From: Plutella xylostella
Lineage: Eukaryota > Arthropoda > Insecta > Lepidoptera > Plutellidae
Assembly (NCBI RefSeq): GCF_932276165.1
Contig: NC_064001.1
Location: 7,137,501 to 7,201,500, forward strand
Reading direction: 5' to 3'
Length of the DNA stretch: 64,000 bases
Part shown: piece by piece, positions 53,212 through 64,000 of the stretch
Position numbering within the stretch: the first letter of the stretch is position 1
Layout: the number at the start of each line of letters is the position of its first letter
Position numbers and translations under genes: made by a program
The notes under the pieces: model-generated
The model's input: only the letters and a program-made list of their open reading frames with translations
Told to the model about the DNA's origin: nothing
The model's database searches: none

Positions 53212-56200
53212 TCAGTACATGACTTCGTAAACTGTCGCTTTCTTGTCGCCAGACCCCGTCACTATGAACTTGTCATCTGCCGCGACGTCGCAACTCAGCA
53301 CCGACGAAGATTCTTTAGACTGTAAATAATAATGAGTACCTAATGTTATTTTATAGATAGAAAAGTGAAACTAGCTATAGTGGTCGACAGATAGAATAGA
53401 ATAGAGTATCGTTATTGGTCACTAAAATAACAGAACAGACAATAAACACCCATATTCTCGAAATAAGCGGTCTTATCGCTAGATATACTCTTTTGCATAC
53501 TACTAGTTTGCTGTTTCTGTACCTGTCCAGCTACCATTTTTAAATTTGTTTTTCATTGGCCCTTGATGACAGCTCTCCGTCGACCGAGGTCTTACTTCCT
53601 AGACCATAACTTGTTTGTCATAAAACTGCAAAGTGAATCTTCAAAAAGTCTCCAAAAACAAGCAGTTAAAATTTCACAGCCCACTCACCTGAAATATGCT
53701 AGCTCTCTAAATCCCCATAGCACATTAGGCTTGATCAACCTCACCGCGCCACGGTGTCACTCAAGAATTCAAAACCATCTTATTCCATATGTTTTTTTTT
53801 CGGACAGTTTCAACTACGCAGCCAGACAAACCTGGAATATGCTAGCTCCGTAGGGGGTCCGCCACGCGTTGAGCAGGTTGTCCTTGCCGGTGGACACGAA
53901 CCACTTGCCGCAGGACGCGAACCGCAGCGACAGCACGCACGACTCGTGCAGGTGCAGCTGGTAGCGGTCCGGTTTGCCCGCGTGTAGGACTTCGACGTGG
54001 GAGTTCTCCATGCCGACTGCTAGCCAGGAGCCTGGGGAGGGGGGTTTTGGTTATAGTTTATGAAAAATTTGGCAACACAACAGAAAACAGTTTTTTTTGC
54101 ACAGACAAAATATAGATAAGTTTTGCTATAGAAAATGTGAGTTTGCTGCTAAGTGCAATTTTTCAGACAACCTTTGAATGGTTTCCAATAAAGTTGCAAT
54201 GGTTAACTAGATTTATACTCACCGTTCGTAAGTCCACAGTTAAATGACTTTATGGAATGTATCACTGTCTGTCGTTTGGCTCCTAGCTTTCAAGACGAGA
54301 TGTTAAGGTAGGGCAAATACAGACACTTATTGCTACAACAAGACACACAGACCTGTGGGACAGTAGCCCAGCGAGAAGATCTCACTGGAATCTAGCTCAG
54401 CAGTTGTTGAATACAGACACTTATTACTACGACAACAAGACACACAGACCGGTGGGACAGTAGCCGAGCGAGAAGATCTGGCTGGAATAGTCGTGCTCAC
54501 TGCCGGTTGTTGAATATACACACCTATTACCAGCTTCAATAACTCTATCGATAGCTGACAGTTACTTTCATACGATTTTGACAGAATGCAACTGTTTATG
54601 TGTCAAAATCGTATGATAGTAACTTTCAGATATCGATAGATAGAGTTATTGAAACTGGCATTTATTGCTACAACAACAAAACACACAGACCAGTAGGACA
54701 GTAGCCCAACGAGAAGATCTGGCTGGAGAAGTCGTGCTGGTGCATCTGGCGGCCCTCGCGCAGGTCCCACGAGCGCACCGTGTTGTCCAGCCCGCCCGTC
54801 CATGTTTTTTTTTATTGTTTATTTTGCAGAGAGAAAAAATTAGAAGTTCTTGCTGTTAAGCAGCTATATGTCTTTCAAAATATGAATAGTTTTCAATGAA
54901 GTTGCTGTGGTTTAACAAGGTTTTTTGTCACTGTTCGTAAAACCACAATCGTTAGTTCACAGTTAAATGAGTTTTTGGAATGCATCTCTGCCTGTCGTTT
55001 GTGCTTCTAGTCTCAAGGCTTTAACATGTGTAAAGGTAGCGCGAATACAGACACTTGATGCTACAACAAGACACACAGACCTGTAGGACAGTAGCCGAGC
55101 GAGAAGATCTGGCTGGAGAAGTCGTGCTGGTGCATCTGGCGGCCCTCGCGCAGGTCCCAGGAGCGCACCGTGTTGTCCAGCCCGCCCGTCCACAGCCGGT
55201 TCCCGTCCGGGCTGATGTCTATGCAGGATGCGCCGTCTGTGTGGCCTGGGAATTGAGATAGAATGTTATTTTAAATAAATAACTTATTTATTTGTTTGTA
55301 CACAAACAAGGACAGAATTTACAAAAGCTTATACTATACAAACACATAGTTTTATAACTAAAGGAGATTTTTTTCAAGACAAACTTTGGGTGAAAGAATA
55401 TTTAAGTTCAAATAGGGTCAAGTGTACTAAAGAATTTAGGTCAGATTTTTATTATTATTATAAAAACGGGGGTTGTTTAAAACTAAGGTTAGAGACATAG
55501 GTCTTTAAATGTGCCAGCTGAAGTGGCAGTGACCTTGTGAGCTGGACATATAGGTTGTGTTGGATGGCTTCTGGAGAAACCACTAGCGTAGCACGCTCTC
55601 CTACTCACAATTTCAAATATTTAGGTTAGTGTATCTTAGCTACGTCATGCTGTGGACGAATTATTGGCTGACGATAACACACTAAAATTAAAAGATACTA
55701 AAATAAAACAATATGTAACAAAATACTGACCTTGGAATTGTCTAACTAATGTTTGATTATGGAGATCCCATACTGCTATGTTGCCGTCGGAACAACAACT
55801 GAAGCACACCTGAAAATAAATATAAAAACACACTTTTGAGTTTACTCAGTTTATTGGTTATTGAAATTGGTGAACGCAAATTTCGTGAGGAAACCTGCAA
55901 ATCTAGATTCAGCACATCTAGTTGTGTGAACGCACCAACCCGCAGTAGACCGGCGTGGTGGGAAATCGTGGTCTAATCTTAAAGGGATATGCACAAAGGT
56001 TCCATTAGAGAGAGCTAGGTGCTGAAGGGCTAGCACGGGGCGCATTTAAGACGTGACAAAGGTTCTCCGTCGCGCTCGCTCTTGAGGCTTCGCATTGTGA
56101 ATGAGCGCGATACGAAGCGATGTAAAAGTTTTGTCACGTCTTAAATGCGTCCCGTGCTAGTTTTTCTGCACCTAGCTCTCTCTAATGGAACCTTTAAGCA

Positions 56201-59200
56201 TATCAGACAGTAGAATAGACTACAATTACCTTAGAATCCGGGCTGATAGCGAGCGCGTAGCACGCGGGCGCGGACGAGGTGAGCTCGGCGCGCATGCGCG
56301 GCGTCGGCGACGCGAGGTCCCAGATGGACAGGTTGGACGCCTCGCCGCCCACGATCAGCGTGCGACCGTCCGGGAGAAGCTTGACGGAGCGAATGTAGTT
56401 GTCTCGTTGCTGGAATTTGGGGTGAGGGGGGGTTAGGGGGTGGCGTGATGAGGGAGGGAGGCATGCAGCGCGCGAAAATAGTATAATAAGCCAAAAAGAT
56501 AATGTAAAAAAGAAAGATTTTTTTGTGCGGAAAATAATATCTAGTAATTATTCTAAAAAGCCACGTTAAGGTGGGTATAGACTACAACATTTACTTGTAA
56601 CAGAACAACGAGCCGCTCTCTGATATGTTCTAGTGTATCATACTTTTACGAACTTTTTATCATGCTTTTGCCTGTATTGTACTTTTCGTAAGAACATTAC
56701 ATTACACAGAAATGCTCGGCAAAATGTTGTAGTCTATACTCACCTTTAGGTATTAAAAAAATCACTATTACACCCTTTTCCGGCTTACTATACCACTTTT
56801 GCAACGCGATGTAGATCTTATTTAGTCACAGCGTTATTTAAGTTTTCGTTTTACGAGTTCTGTTTTAGTTACTAGACGGCAGCAATAGCTAAGGCACTGC
56901 TGAACTATTTTATGTTTTATTTTTTAGCAACTAATGTGGCTAGTAATAATAAGTAGTCATTGAAAATAGTGCAAGTAACCCTTGCATTGGTGCTTTTATA
57001 CACATGGAATGAAATAAGTGTACCAAACAAATTATGCAGCTATTATTGAATTAAAATGAAGAAGTGGTAAATATTACGACCAAAACAACAGATAAACGTA
57101 TTGGTAATCCAACAATAGAACTCTCCTAGTAAATATTCCCATGCACGCTGCCTCTATAACCACGCAAAAACAAAACAAACCACACTACAGTCAACACTAT
57201 AAATGCAAGAGAAAAACAAGTGAAACTCACCACAGCATCAATCGACTACATTTCCGTGAGACAAACAAGTCTAATTATTGCATTGCCATTACAAAACCTA
57301 GCTTTTATACAACAGAATCAGAAATCAAACTTACCAAACAGTCGAGTTGCGATAGCGGTTCTAGGGTGTTCGGTGACCCAGGGTTGGTTATGTCCCATAG
57401 TTTGACGCATCCTTTCCCCCCTGTATAAGCATGTCTTGCCCCATTGCTCAGTGATAGGGCGACCGCACACACCACTTCGCCGTGGGGTAATGAGGCCACT
57501 TGTCTAGCCGAGCGGGGAATGCCTGGCCCTATGAGGGCGTCCGTAGGGAATGGAACGGGCTGGAGTGGACCACCGCATGTGTGGTATGAGTATGGGCTGG
57601 AAAGAAAGAGTTGTTATGTAGGTACGGTTTTTTTGTTATGCCTATGACGTCGACATTTTAAATCAGCTGGTCGGTATGTTATAGACAAATTGTTCACAAA
57701 AGACAATCATGGCAAAATCTAAATAGGACTGTTTCAATCTGAAAAGCATCCATAGTCAGTGTAAAAATACATTCAGTTCGAAGAGGCCACATATCCAGCA
57801 GTAGTCCTCCTACTTTCTTCCAGATTATAACCCATATTTATACCATTGTATTAACACAATAAACTCACGGTTTAGCAGCAGCGATGCCGTTGGTCCTATG
57901 GTGCGGGTTGTCGTAGTGATTGGGGGGTCGATACCCGGGGTAGGGTGGAAACCCGTATGGACCTCGAGCGGACCCAGTCGGGGTGGATGCTCGAGGCATC
58001 TTGCCGCCAGGCGTGCCGGGCTTCTCCTGCGGAGGAAGGGATGGTTATATGAGGAGGGTTATAAAATAATATAATAAACTTATACCTACATATAACTAGG
58101 ACAATAATCTTTTGTTAAGTTATAATAATAATAATAAACTTTATTCATGCTAACAGAGTTAAATTCAACTTAAAATTAGAAACTTATTATAAGTCATGCA
58201 TGAAGTAACATAATCTGAAGGAATCATTATTTGATAAGTCGAACTGTTGTCCTTACTAGGTTAGTGAATAACCTGTATAAAGGACATCAGTGCCACACCC
58301 AGACGAAGAATACTTAAATTATGTTATTTCAAATACAATAACGTAATTAAGTAGACACATTATAAAGAGTTACAATTTCGAATTTGATTATAAAATGTGT
58401 AATTAAAGCTATATAAAGTAAAATAATAATAGGTACCCAATTTGATGGGAACATAATAAGAAAAATAGATAGGTAGGTAATTTAGGGAATACTAGGTATT
58501 AATCGTGTACAGCAACTTAGTAATTATCTGAATATAATAAAGTTATAAAGTAGATTTTAGTCTATTTAATTTAGTTTCACATTTGCGAGTGTCTCATACA
58601 TATACTTTTGCAAAACTACGGTAATGAGACAATAACGATAAATATATATATTTTTTTATTTACGTAGGTATTACGATATAGTCTGTAAAATTTCTTCAGT
58701 TTCAAAGTATGTTAGATTTTTTAGAAATTTAGTTATAATAGTTTTACATTCGTAATGAGTTAAATCAATTAAAGGAGAGCTTGAACTTAGTTTATTATAT
58801 AGAAAAGGACCAAGGAACAGGAAAAAACGTTTAGTAAAGGCAAAGTTGGTACGTGGTATCGTACATACTTTGTCTTTACGTCTCTTTGTTATTTTAGCGA
58901 AGGGAGTGTTGCGATGTTGGAGAAGTATAGTGTGTAAGATAAAGAGTTGTCTAACCGTCAAGACGTCGCAGTCTTTATACAACTGAGCTGTAGGGTACAG
59001 AAAAGGTCTGAAAGTTGCGACTTTCAAAATTGCTCGTTGAGCCACTTCAAGAGGTTTTAGTGTGGTTTTTGCTGAGCCACCCCAACAGGTAATACAGTAC
59101 GAGACAATTGACTCTACTAAGGCCTGGTACACTTTCCTGACGATAGAACCATTAGCCACGTGACGTAAGGTCTTAAAAATATAAATGAGCTTGCGCACTC

Positions 59201-62200
59201 TACTAGTTAAAGTTCAACAGTATACGTTAGTGTGTTCGGAGATACTATATCTTGTGTAAAAGTAGGACGGAAGTCTATCTATACTATCTATACTAGACAC
59301 TTACACCCTTGATTCTCTTGTCGTCCCGTAAGTGATGGTAGTTAGTAGCTATATATAGTGTGCGTAAATAAATTAAAAAAACAATATGAAAATGGCGTTC
59401 ATAGTTCTGTTCTTCTTACTCCCACTTTTGTAACTGCCCTTATTTTAATACTCTTTATCTGCACGTGTTATACTTACTGATCCTTTAAGTAGTAAGTAGA
59501 TATAGAATCCATATGTAAATGACTCACACTATCTCACCCTACTCGTATTTTTCAACTATCTATGTAACCGCGGCGGCGCCGGCGGCCATTTTCATATTGT
59601 TTCACTATCCACACTCGTTATACTCACATCCTTGGTGCTCTTGGCGACCCCTTCTCCTACTGTTAGTTACTATACTAGTGTATATTGTACTCGTGAGTGT
59701 GTGTTGTACTTACGTCCTTGGTGCTCTTGGGCGTGGACCGGCTGGAGGAGGAGCCGGAGCGCGAGGGCGGGCGCGCCTCCCCCCGCTCCGCGCCCTCCGC
59801 CCCGCGCGCGCCCGGGGAACCGCGCTCCTCCTGTTAATTACAACATTATGATGTCAATACGAGCACAAAACACCAACGACCACCATTATAAAGAACAACT
59901 TGTGTAGTTCATGTCACAAATTGTTCACAATGCACAACTTTTATCATCATCATCATCATCATCATTAACCTATAGCAGTCCACAGCTTGGAGATTCCTAC
60001 GTCCAGCAGCTGCTATGGGCTGATGATGACGAATGAAAATACTTGGAAGAGTTTTCTATACATGGAAAATAATCTACTGAGGACCAACTTCGTGATGAAA
60101 CCATTTAAAAAATAAAGACTACATCATCTCTCTCTTTGACCATAAACTGAACAGTCTAATAATCTCACCTCATTCGCTACATCTACTACTAGATCTTGAT
60201 CACTTTTCTCTGCGTCGCTGTCCTGAAATGCAAACAGACTTTGTGATATTGCTTTGTAAAGTACTAACAGTTGTGAAAAACCAAATATTGAAGCAACAAA
60301 TTTTGATCGGTCTACAATAATGATGCAGGATACAAAAAGGATTTAGTTGGATTTGACAACTACGTACAGTTCCCCAAAATTGATAATGCACATAGAAATC
60401 TTCGTCATTGTTCGGCAACGGTCGTATTCCCGAGCGTTAGAAAACTATTATGTATTTAGAGTGGTTAAGTGCATTTTCTTTATGAAATTTTAGTAGAATT
60501 ATGTAATTGGTGCTAAAAGAGATAATTGATTTATCAGTAACGAAATTTGATTCGATAATTCATAATATTCCATAATATTAAAATTTACTTCGAAAATGTT
60601 ACAGTAGGTACTTTTCAAGTGTCTTACTGAAGCTGATGTAAAGATGGATGAACGAAGGTTTGAATAACACAAGGTTTATATTATAAAGAGAAATGGATTT
60701 CAAACACAGGTTTATATTAAAAAATTTAAATCTCAGTTCAAAAGTATTTACAGCACTGATTATTTCACATTAATAAAAATGTTTACATTAAAATCTCAGT
60801 TCAAAAGTACCTATTTACAGCGCTGATCATTCACAATAATATTACAATTACAAACTTGGTCTTTTGGGTGTGGCTTAATTGGCAAAGTGAAGTCTATCAA
60901 TGTGACGTATATTTTATTCTTAAATGTGCCTCATAATATGGCATCGTCAAAAATAATTTAAGTTGAAATTAAATTCACATTTGAAAAAAATAACAAGAAC
61001 GATGTGTAATTGCAGCTCTTTATAATTCCACAAAAGTAATATTGATCTTGACCTTGAGACCCTTGACTGATCGGTGACAGCCACCGACCGCCTAAATTGT
61101 TTTCGATTATGTGTCACATGATATTGACTACTATTTCTTTCGAACAAGGATCAAAATGCAAGTGCTTTGTACGATTCAATGATTCGGGTGTTTCCGGGAA
61201 TACGACAGTTTGCGAAGATTTGCATGGCGCATTATTAATATGGGAGAACTGTATTTTGTAAGTGGTTTTAGCATATTATTTTTATTCTCGGAGTTTTATA
61301 TCAGCTAATCTTTCTTTTATGGGGTTTTATAGGGGCACAATCATTTGACAATCGATATGCAAAAATAAATATAGAAACCCAGATCATAGAAAGGGTAGGT
61401 AATAAGAAGGATATTTACAAGTGTCGCATAGCATCCGTACCGTACACACAACACACAACTCGCCAAACGGGAAGCAGAAAGTAATTGACAATTTAATACA
61501 CTTGGCAAATGGCATAATGTTATGATAGCTATTTCTACTGGCAATAAAGTATAAGTAATATCTTATGATATCACCGGTAGTTTGTTTGTATGATTAAGGT
61601 AGAAGTAGTACGCAGTAACATTACTTCATCATGAAAAAAATACTCCATTTTTTTCACTTTGTCAATATCGGACATGTGCGAGAGACATACTCAGCAGTCA
61701 GCACTCTTTTGTTAAAAAATATAGACTACATACTACTATTCACACAAATGCCAGGCGTATTAAAACTGCCAACTAAGGCTGTACGCGCAAGACTAGTGAC
61801 GGTTGAGAGATGGCAGCACCGCCACCGTTAAACTATGACGATCATCAGACATTGGTTGGGCTCAAATAAGTTAGTACAATGTGCACTATGGGCTAGGACT
61901 TAATACCACTTAATGCGACTTCGCATCGTTATATAATTATAGCACTCCTAGGTATTCCATAGGTGAGAGCGTAACGTAGCGCCTGTCATGGCGGTAATTC
62001 AGTTTTATGTACGGGTAGGTACTATAACAAGTCTAAAGAGCGATTTACACTTCAATAAGTACAGCAAACATTTAGTTCTAGGTACTGCTCTTATTGAATT
62101 GTACCTAAATCGCTTATAACGGCCAGCCATCGCGAAACCATCAGTAGCTGCCAGTTTAAATAACTATAACTATCGATAGCTGACGATATTTATTTGAAAA

Positions 62201-62418
62201 TAACTGTCACCTATCGATACATAGTTATTGAAACTGGCAGTAGCTCACACACACACAGCAGATATAATACGACAGATTACAGAAGCATCACATACACTGC
62301 ACAAGCTCACATGACTGTGTACCTTCTCTTCTTTCCTTCGCTTCGCGTCCAGCGGCTCGGGCTCCGGCGAGCGAGGACGGTACTTCTGTTCGCGCTCGTG
62401 CGGTGAGACTGAGCGACG
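53212..62418 (-). CDS. gro: Groucho/TLE transcriptional co-repressor (3' part, 10 exons)
   Basis: Nuclear WD40 co-repressor recruited by Hairy/E(spl), Runt and TCF-type factors. Exons (transcript order): 62323-62418, 60169-60222, 59714-59830, 57869-58026, 57335-57596, 56230-56409, 55731-55809, 55081-55245, 53832-54031, 53212-53319; phases agree and 472 residues are visible. The first exons give the CcN/SP region (RRSVSPHEREQKYRPRSPEP, DSDAEKSDQDLVVDVANE, a Ser-rich STPKSTKD exon, EKPGTPGGKMPRASTP). The seven-bladed propeller begins near QVASLPHGEVVCAV and ends ATVYEVMY. Blade motifs include GGKGCVKLWDI, GEASNLSIWDL, DGNIAVWDLHNQ, GLDNTVRSWDLREGRQ and TGKDNLLNAWRTPYGAS. Fly Groucho's GDWLAVG is GSWLAVG here. 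The N-terminal Q tetramerisation and GP domains lie beyond the window edge; I found no exon for them in 62419-64000. Confidence 0.96.
54110..55245 (-). repeat. Segmental duplications of a groucho WD40 exon end and its intron
   Basis: The real exon is 55081-55245. A near-identical copy of its 3' 110 bp, donor included, lies at about 54689-54802 and still encodes WTGGLDNTVRSWDLREGRQM onward in frame. Shorter copies lie at about 54445-54510 and 54350-54400. Intron sequence is duplicated too (GTTCGTAA..., TTAAATGA, GCATCTCTGCCTGTCGTTTG-like, at 54228-54330 and 54935-55060). None of the copies has an adjacent acceptor. Confidence 0.85.
54536..54660. mobile_element. Palindromic MITE (CCAGTTTCAATAACTCTATCGATA)
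   Basis: Arms GCCAGTTTCAATAACTCTAT... TATCGAT and GACACA/TGTGTC centre pair over ~55 bp each. Related to 62138-62241. Confidence 0.85.
55863..56205. mobile_element. SINE fragment continuing into a large palindrome (groucho intron)
   Basis: From 55880 the middle and 3' parts of the SINE family appear (GTGAGGAAACCTGCAAATC, GGTTCCATTAGAGAGAGC). The SINE end then reappears in reverse at 56165-56195. Between, GGCACGTTTT-type arms (CTAGCACGGGGCGCATTTAAG, GACGTGACAAA) pair at 56031 and 56162. The whole forms one inverted repeat of roughly 200 bp. Confidence 0.75.
56567..56748. mobile_element. MITE with GGTGGGTATAGACTACAACATTT ends
   Basis: Inverted ends of about 26 bp with two differences, at 56567 and 56748; 180-bp element in the groucho intron. 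Confidence 0.8.
58114..59205 (-). mobile_element. 5'-truncated jockey/CR1-like LINE in a groucho intron
   Basis: The minus-strand frame 58671-59198 is intact for 175 residues: MRKLIYIFKTLRHVANGSIV, VKVYQALVES-type block, IVSYCITCWGGSAKTTLKPL and so on, the C-terminal part of such RTs. It is followed by a ~540-bp 3' UTR ending in GAATAAAGTTTATTATTATT(A). Confidence 0.82.
59279..59640 (-). repeat. Repeated copies of a groucho exon end plus donor
   Basis: The real exon ends AAGAGCACCAAGGAC|GTAAGT at 59714. A copy, AAGAGCACCAAGGAT|GTGAGT, lies at about 59622-59640. Weaker copies lie near 59480 (AAAGGATCAGTAAGTATAAC) and 59305 (AGAGAATCAAGGGTGTAAGT). Confidence 0.55.
59943..60030 (+). mobile_element. 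LINE tail remnant with (CAT)n
   Basis: (CATCAT)n then CCTATAGCAGTCCACAGCTTGG ... GTCCAGCAGCTGCTATGGGCTGATGATGA, a decayed pair of LINE tail motifs. Confidence 0.5.
62037..62116. repeat. Foldback hairpin in groucho intron
   Basis: AGCGATTTACA.TTCAATAAG...AGCA pairs with TGCTCTTATTGAATTGTACCTAAATCGCT. Confidence 0.6.
62138..62241. mobile_element. MITE related to 54536-54660
   Basis: Ends CTGCCAGTTTAAATAACTAT and ATAGTTATTGAAACTGGCAG with internal ATCGATAG/CTATCGAT. Confidence 0.7.
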
Positions 62419-62491
62419 CTGTGAGGGGAAAATGGGGGTTAGGTTTGGGTTTTGGAGCGTAAGCTCCAACTTAACCTCCAACTAGGCCTTA

Positions 62492-62685
62492 AGGCCTAGT
62501 TTCACCATACTCTGTTAGATCATTAACACCACTGTTACATCATAACAAGGGATTAGTTGTTGACTTTTGACACAGCTGTCAAGAATTTAAGATGGAAATG
62601 ACGTATAGGTTATTTTATTTTAGATAACACTTACAATGTAACAGAGGTCTTAATTATCTAACAGACTATGGTGAAACTAGGCCTG
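62492..62685. mobile_element. MITE with AGGCCTAGTTTCACCATA ends
   Basis: Inverted ends of about 28 bp (AGGCCTAGTTTCACCATACT...). Interior has TTGTTGACTTTTGACACAGC and GACGTATA as in the MITE at 2358. It lies 74 bp upstream of the first visible groucho exon. Confidence 0.85.
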
Positions 62686-62914
62686 AGTCGATGGGGTAAG
62701 AGTTTAATATAGATTTCTTCTTCTGTCTGTTTATTAAATCGGCAAGCTGAACTTTCAGTTAAATATGCAGATACTTTTGTTCGCGCTCATGGGGTGAGAT
62801 GAGACTGAGCGAAAAAAAAGAGGTATTTGCGTTTGCTGGTTAAAGTGTTCAGAGGTTTATGTTGCGTTTGTAACGTGTTCTAGAGTGGATAACGACAAGC
62901 TAGTTGCTGAATCA

Positions 62915-63010
62915 GGTAGGGCCAGAGCAGTGTTGTGGAGCTCCTTGTTACCTCTTAAAAATGTTTACCTAAGTCCAGCAGTCGACTAGTACGGGCTATT
63001 GATGATGTTC
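62915..63010 (+). mobile_element. Decayed LINE 3' tail
   Basis: CAGAGCAGTGTTGTGGAGCTC ... AGTCCAGCAGTCGACTAGTACGGGCTATTGATGATG recalls the GGGCTGATGATGATG tail. Confidence 0.5.
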
Positions 63011-63156
63011 GTGATCCTGGAAGGCTTAATACCGACTATTGTGTAAGTCCTTGGTAGATAAATCTGTCCATCAGTGGAAGATTATTGGCCGAATATTTTT
63101 TAAATCTTAAACATGAGTGTATGTTTTTCCAAGTAAGCCTTTAAATGGTAGAAAAT

Positions 63157-63650
63157 TGCGTTGGTTTTTAACCGACTTCAAAAAAAGGAGGAGGTTCTCA
63201 ATTCGTCGGGATCTTTTTTTTTTTTTTTTTTTTTTATGTATGTTCACCGATTACTCCGCCGTTTATGAACCGATTTTGAAAATTCTTTTTTTGTTGTATT
63301 GGGTTGAGCTCCCAGGTGGTCCCATTTTTTTTTCAGAATTTTATCTCACCCCTAAGGGTGGGTAAAGGGGTAAAAACAGGGTATGAATTTCCATTTTGGG
63401 CACATATTAACCGATTCTAATGAAATTAAGAACGTAAATATAGTTCTTATAACAAAAAAATATGATGGTGACCTTGAGCTGATCTGATGATGGAAACGGA
63501 AGGCAGTCAGGGGAACTCCTCAACGGTATATAGCAACTACTTCGTGTTTAGGCTTGAATGATTCGTATTGATTAGTAGGACTTTTTGGTATCATTTGTAC
63601 CTTACTTTTGATTGAAAGTTATTACAAATAAACTAAAAACTATTAAATAA
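63157..63650. mobile_element. Common lepidopteran ACCGACTTCAAAAA repeat
   Basis: Starts TTTTAACCGACTTCAAAAAA, GGAGGAGGTTCTCAATTCG, then a T-run and TATGTATGTTCACCGATTACTC. This composition is familiar from many lepidopteran genomes; class unassigned. Confidence 0.65.
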
Positions 63651-63651
63651 A

Positions 63652-63958
63652 ATAATAATTAAAAAAATAAAAAAACCGACTTCAAAAAACCACTAAAATG
63701 TAAGAAATAATTTAAGGTTTACACAAATTCTACTCGTATGAGACAGTACAAATATACCTAAGCAGGAACTGTTCTTTTTTGAAGTTGGTGCCATATTTCT
63801 TCAGATTACTTTGTCACCGCACCAACATCAAAAAAGAACAGTTCCTGCTTAGGTATATTTGTACTGTCTCATACGAGTAGAATTTGTGTAAACCTTAAAT
63901 TATTTCTTACATTTTAGTGGTTTTTTGAAGTCGGTTTTTTTATTTTTTTAATTATTAT
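63652..63958. mobile_element. Large perfect-looking palindrome (140-bp arms)
   Basis: Arms 63652-63791 and 63819-63958 pair almost fully (AAACCGACTTCAAAAAACC, GGTTTACACAAATTCTACTC, CAGGAACTGTTCTTTTTTGA), around a 27-nt spacer. Confidence 0.85.
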
Positions 63959-64000
63959 ATGTTTGTAAATTTCGACCACTACTGCTTAAAAATTTCCTTT

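Noticed and set aside
54603..55193. Two minus-strand frames starting MDGRAGQHGAL
   Set aside because: Out-of-frame readings of the groucho WD40 exon and its duplicate.
1..64000. CRISPR arrays, operons or bacterial signals
   Set aside because: Direct repeats seen are microsatellites or transposon units; spliced genes and repeats show a eukaryotic genome.

Overview
The window reads as nuclear DNA of a moth or butterfly (Lepidoptera). It is AT-rich and has short spliced exons with GT/AG borders. It is crowded with repeats typical of lepidopteran genomes: LINE tails ending in GGCTGATGATGAT, tails ending in GCATTTATAATATTAGT, the ACCGACTTCAAAAA family, and a tRNA-headed SINE. Species cannot be named from sequence alone. 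Gene calls rest on reading exons, splice sites and phase by eye plus family knowledge; no database search was run.

Layout. 1-12.5 kb: no convincing host gene, only transposon remains (one arm of a large inverted repeat, SINEs, MITEs, a THAP-like zinc-finger fragment). 12.56-15.6 kb (+): a four-exon gene for a secreted Gly/Tyr/Gln/Asn-rich structural protein with a clear TATA/initiator promoter. 17.4-37.6 kb (-): COG1, a subunit of the Golgi tethering complex COG, 13 exons and 926 codons before the stop, with introns swollen by nested transposons. Intron 3 alone is about 11.7 kb; it holds hAT-like ends, two LINE fragments and an intact env-bearing BEL/Pao element with identical LTRs. Intron 6 holds a 2.4 kb DNA transposon that itself contains a 1.1 kb hAT-like element. 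38.0-41.6 kb: a DNA transposon with exon-like segments, then the second arm of the large inverted repeat. 42.4-50.6 kb (-): two tandem paralogues for small type I membrane proteins of a family I cannot name. One is split just after its start codon by a copia element with identical LTRs; the other shows an apparent one-base frame change before its membrane segment. 53.1-62.4 kb (-): the 3' two-thirds of groucho/TLE, the WD40 co-repressor, whose introns carry duplicated exon ends and palindromic elements. The 5' end of groucho lies beyond the window.

The genes are ordinary neighbours, not a pathway: a Golgi trafficking subunit, a cuticle/silk-like secreted protein, two orphan membrane proteins and a transcriptional co-repressor. 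The most notable biology is recent mobile-element activity: two LTR elements whose LTRs I read as identical, one intact and intronic, the other disrupting a gene's start while lacking most of its own reverse transcriptase.
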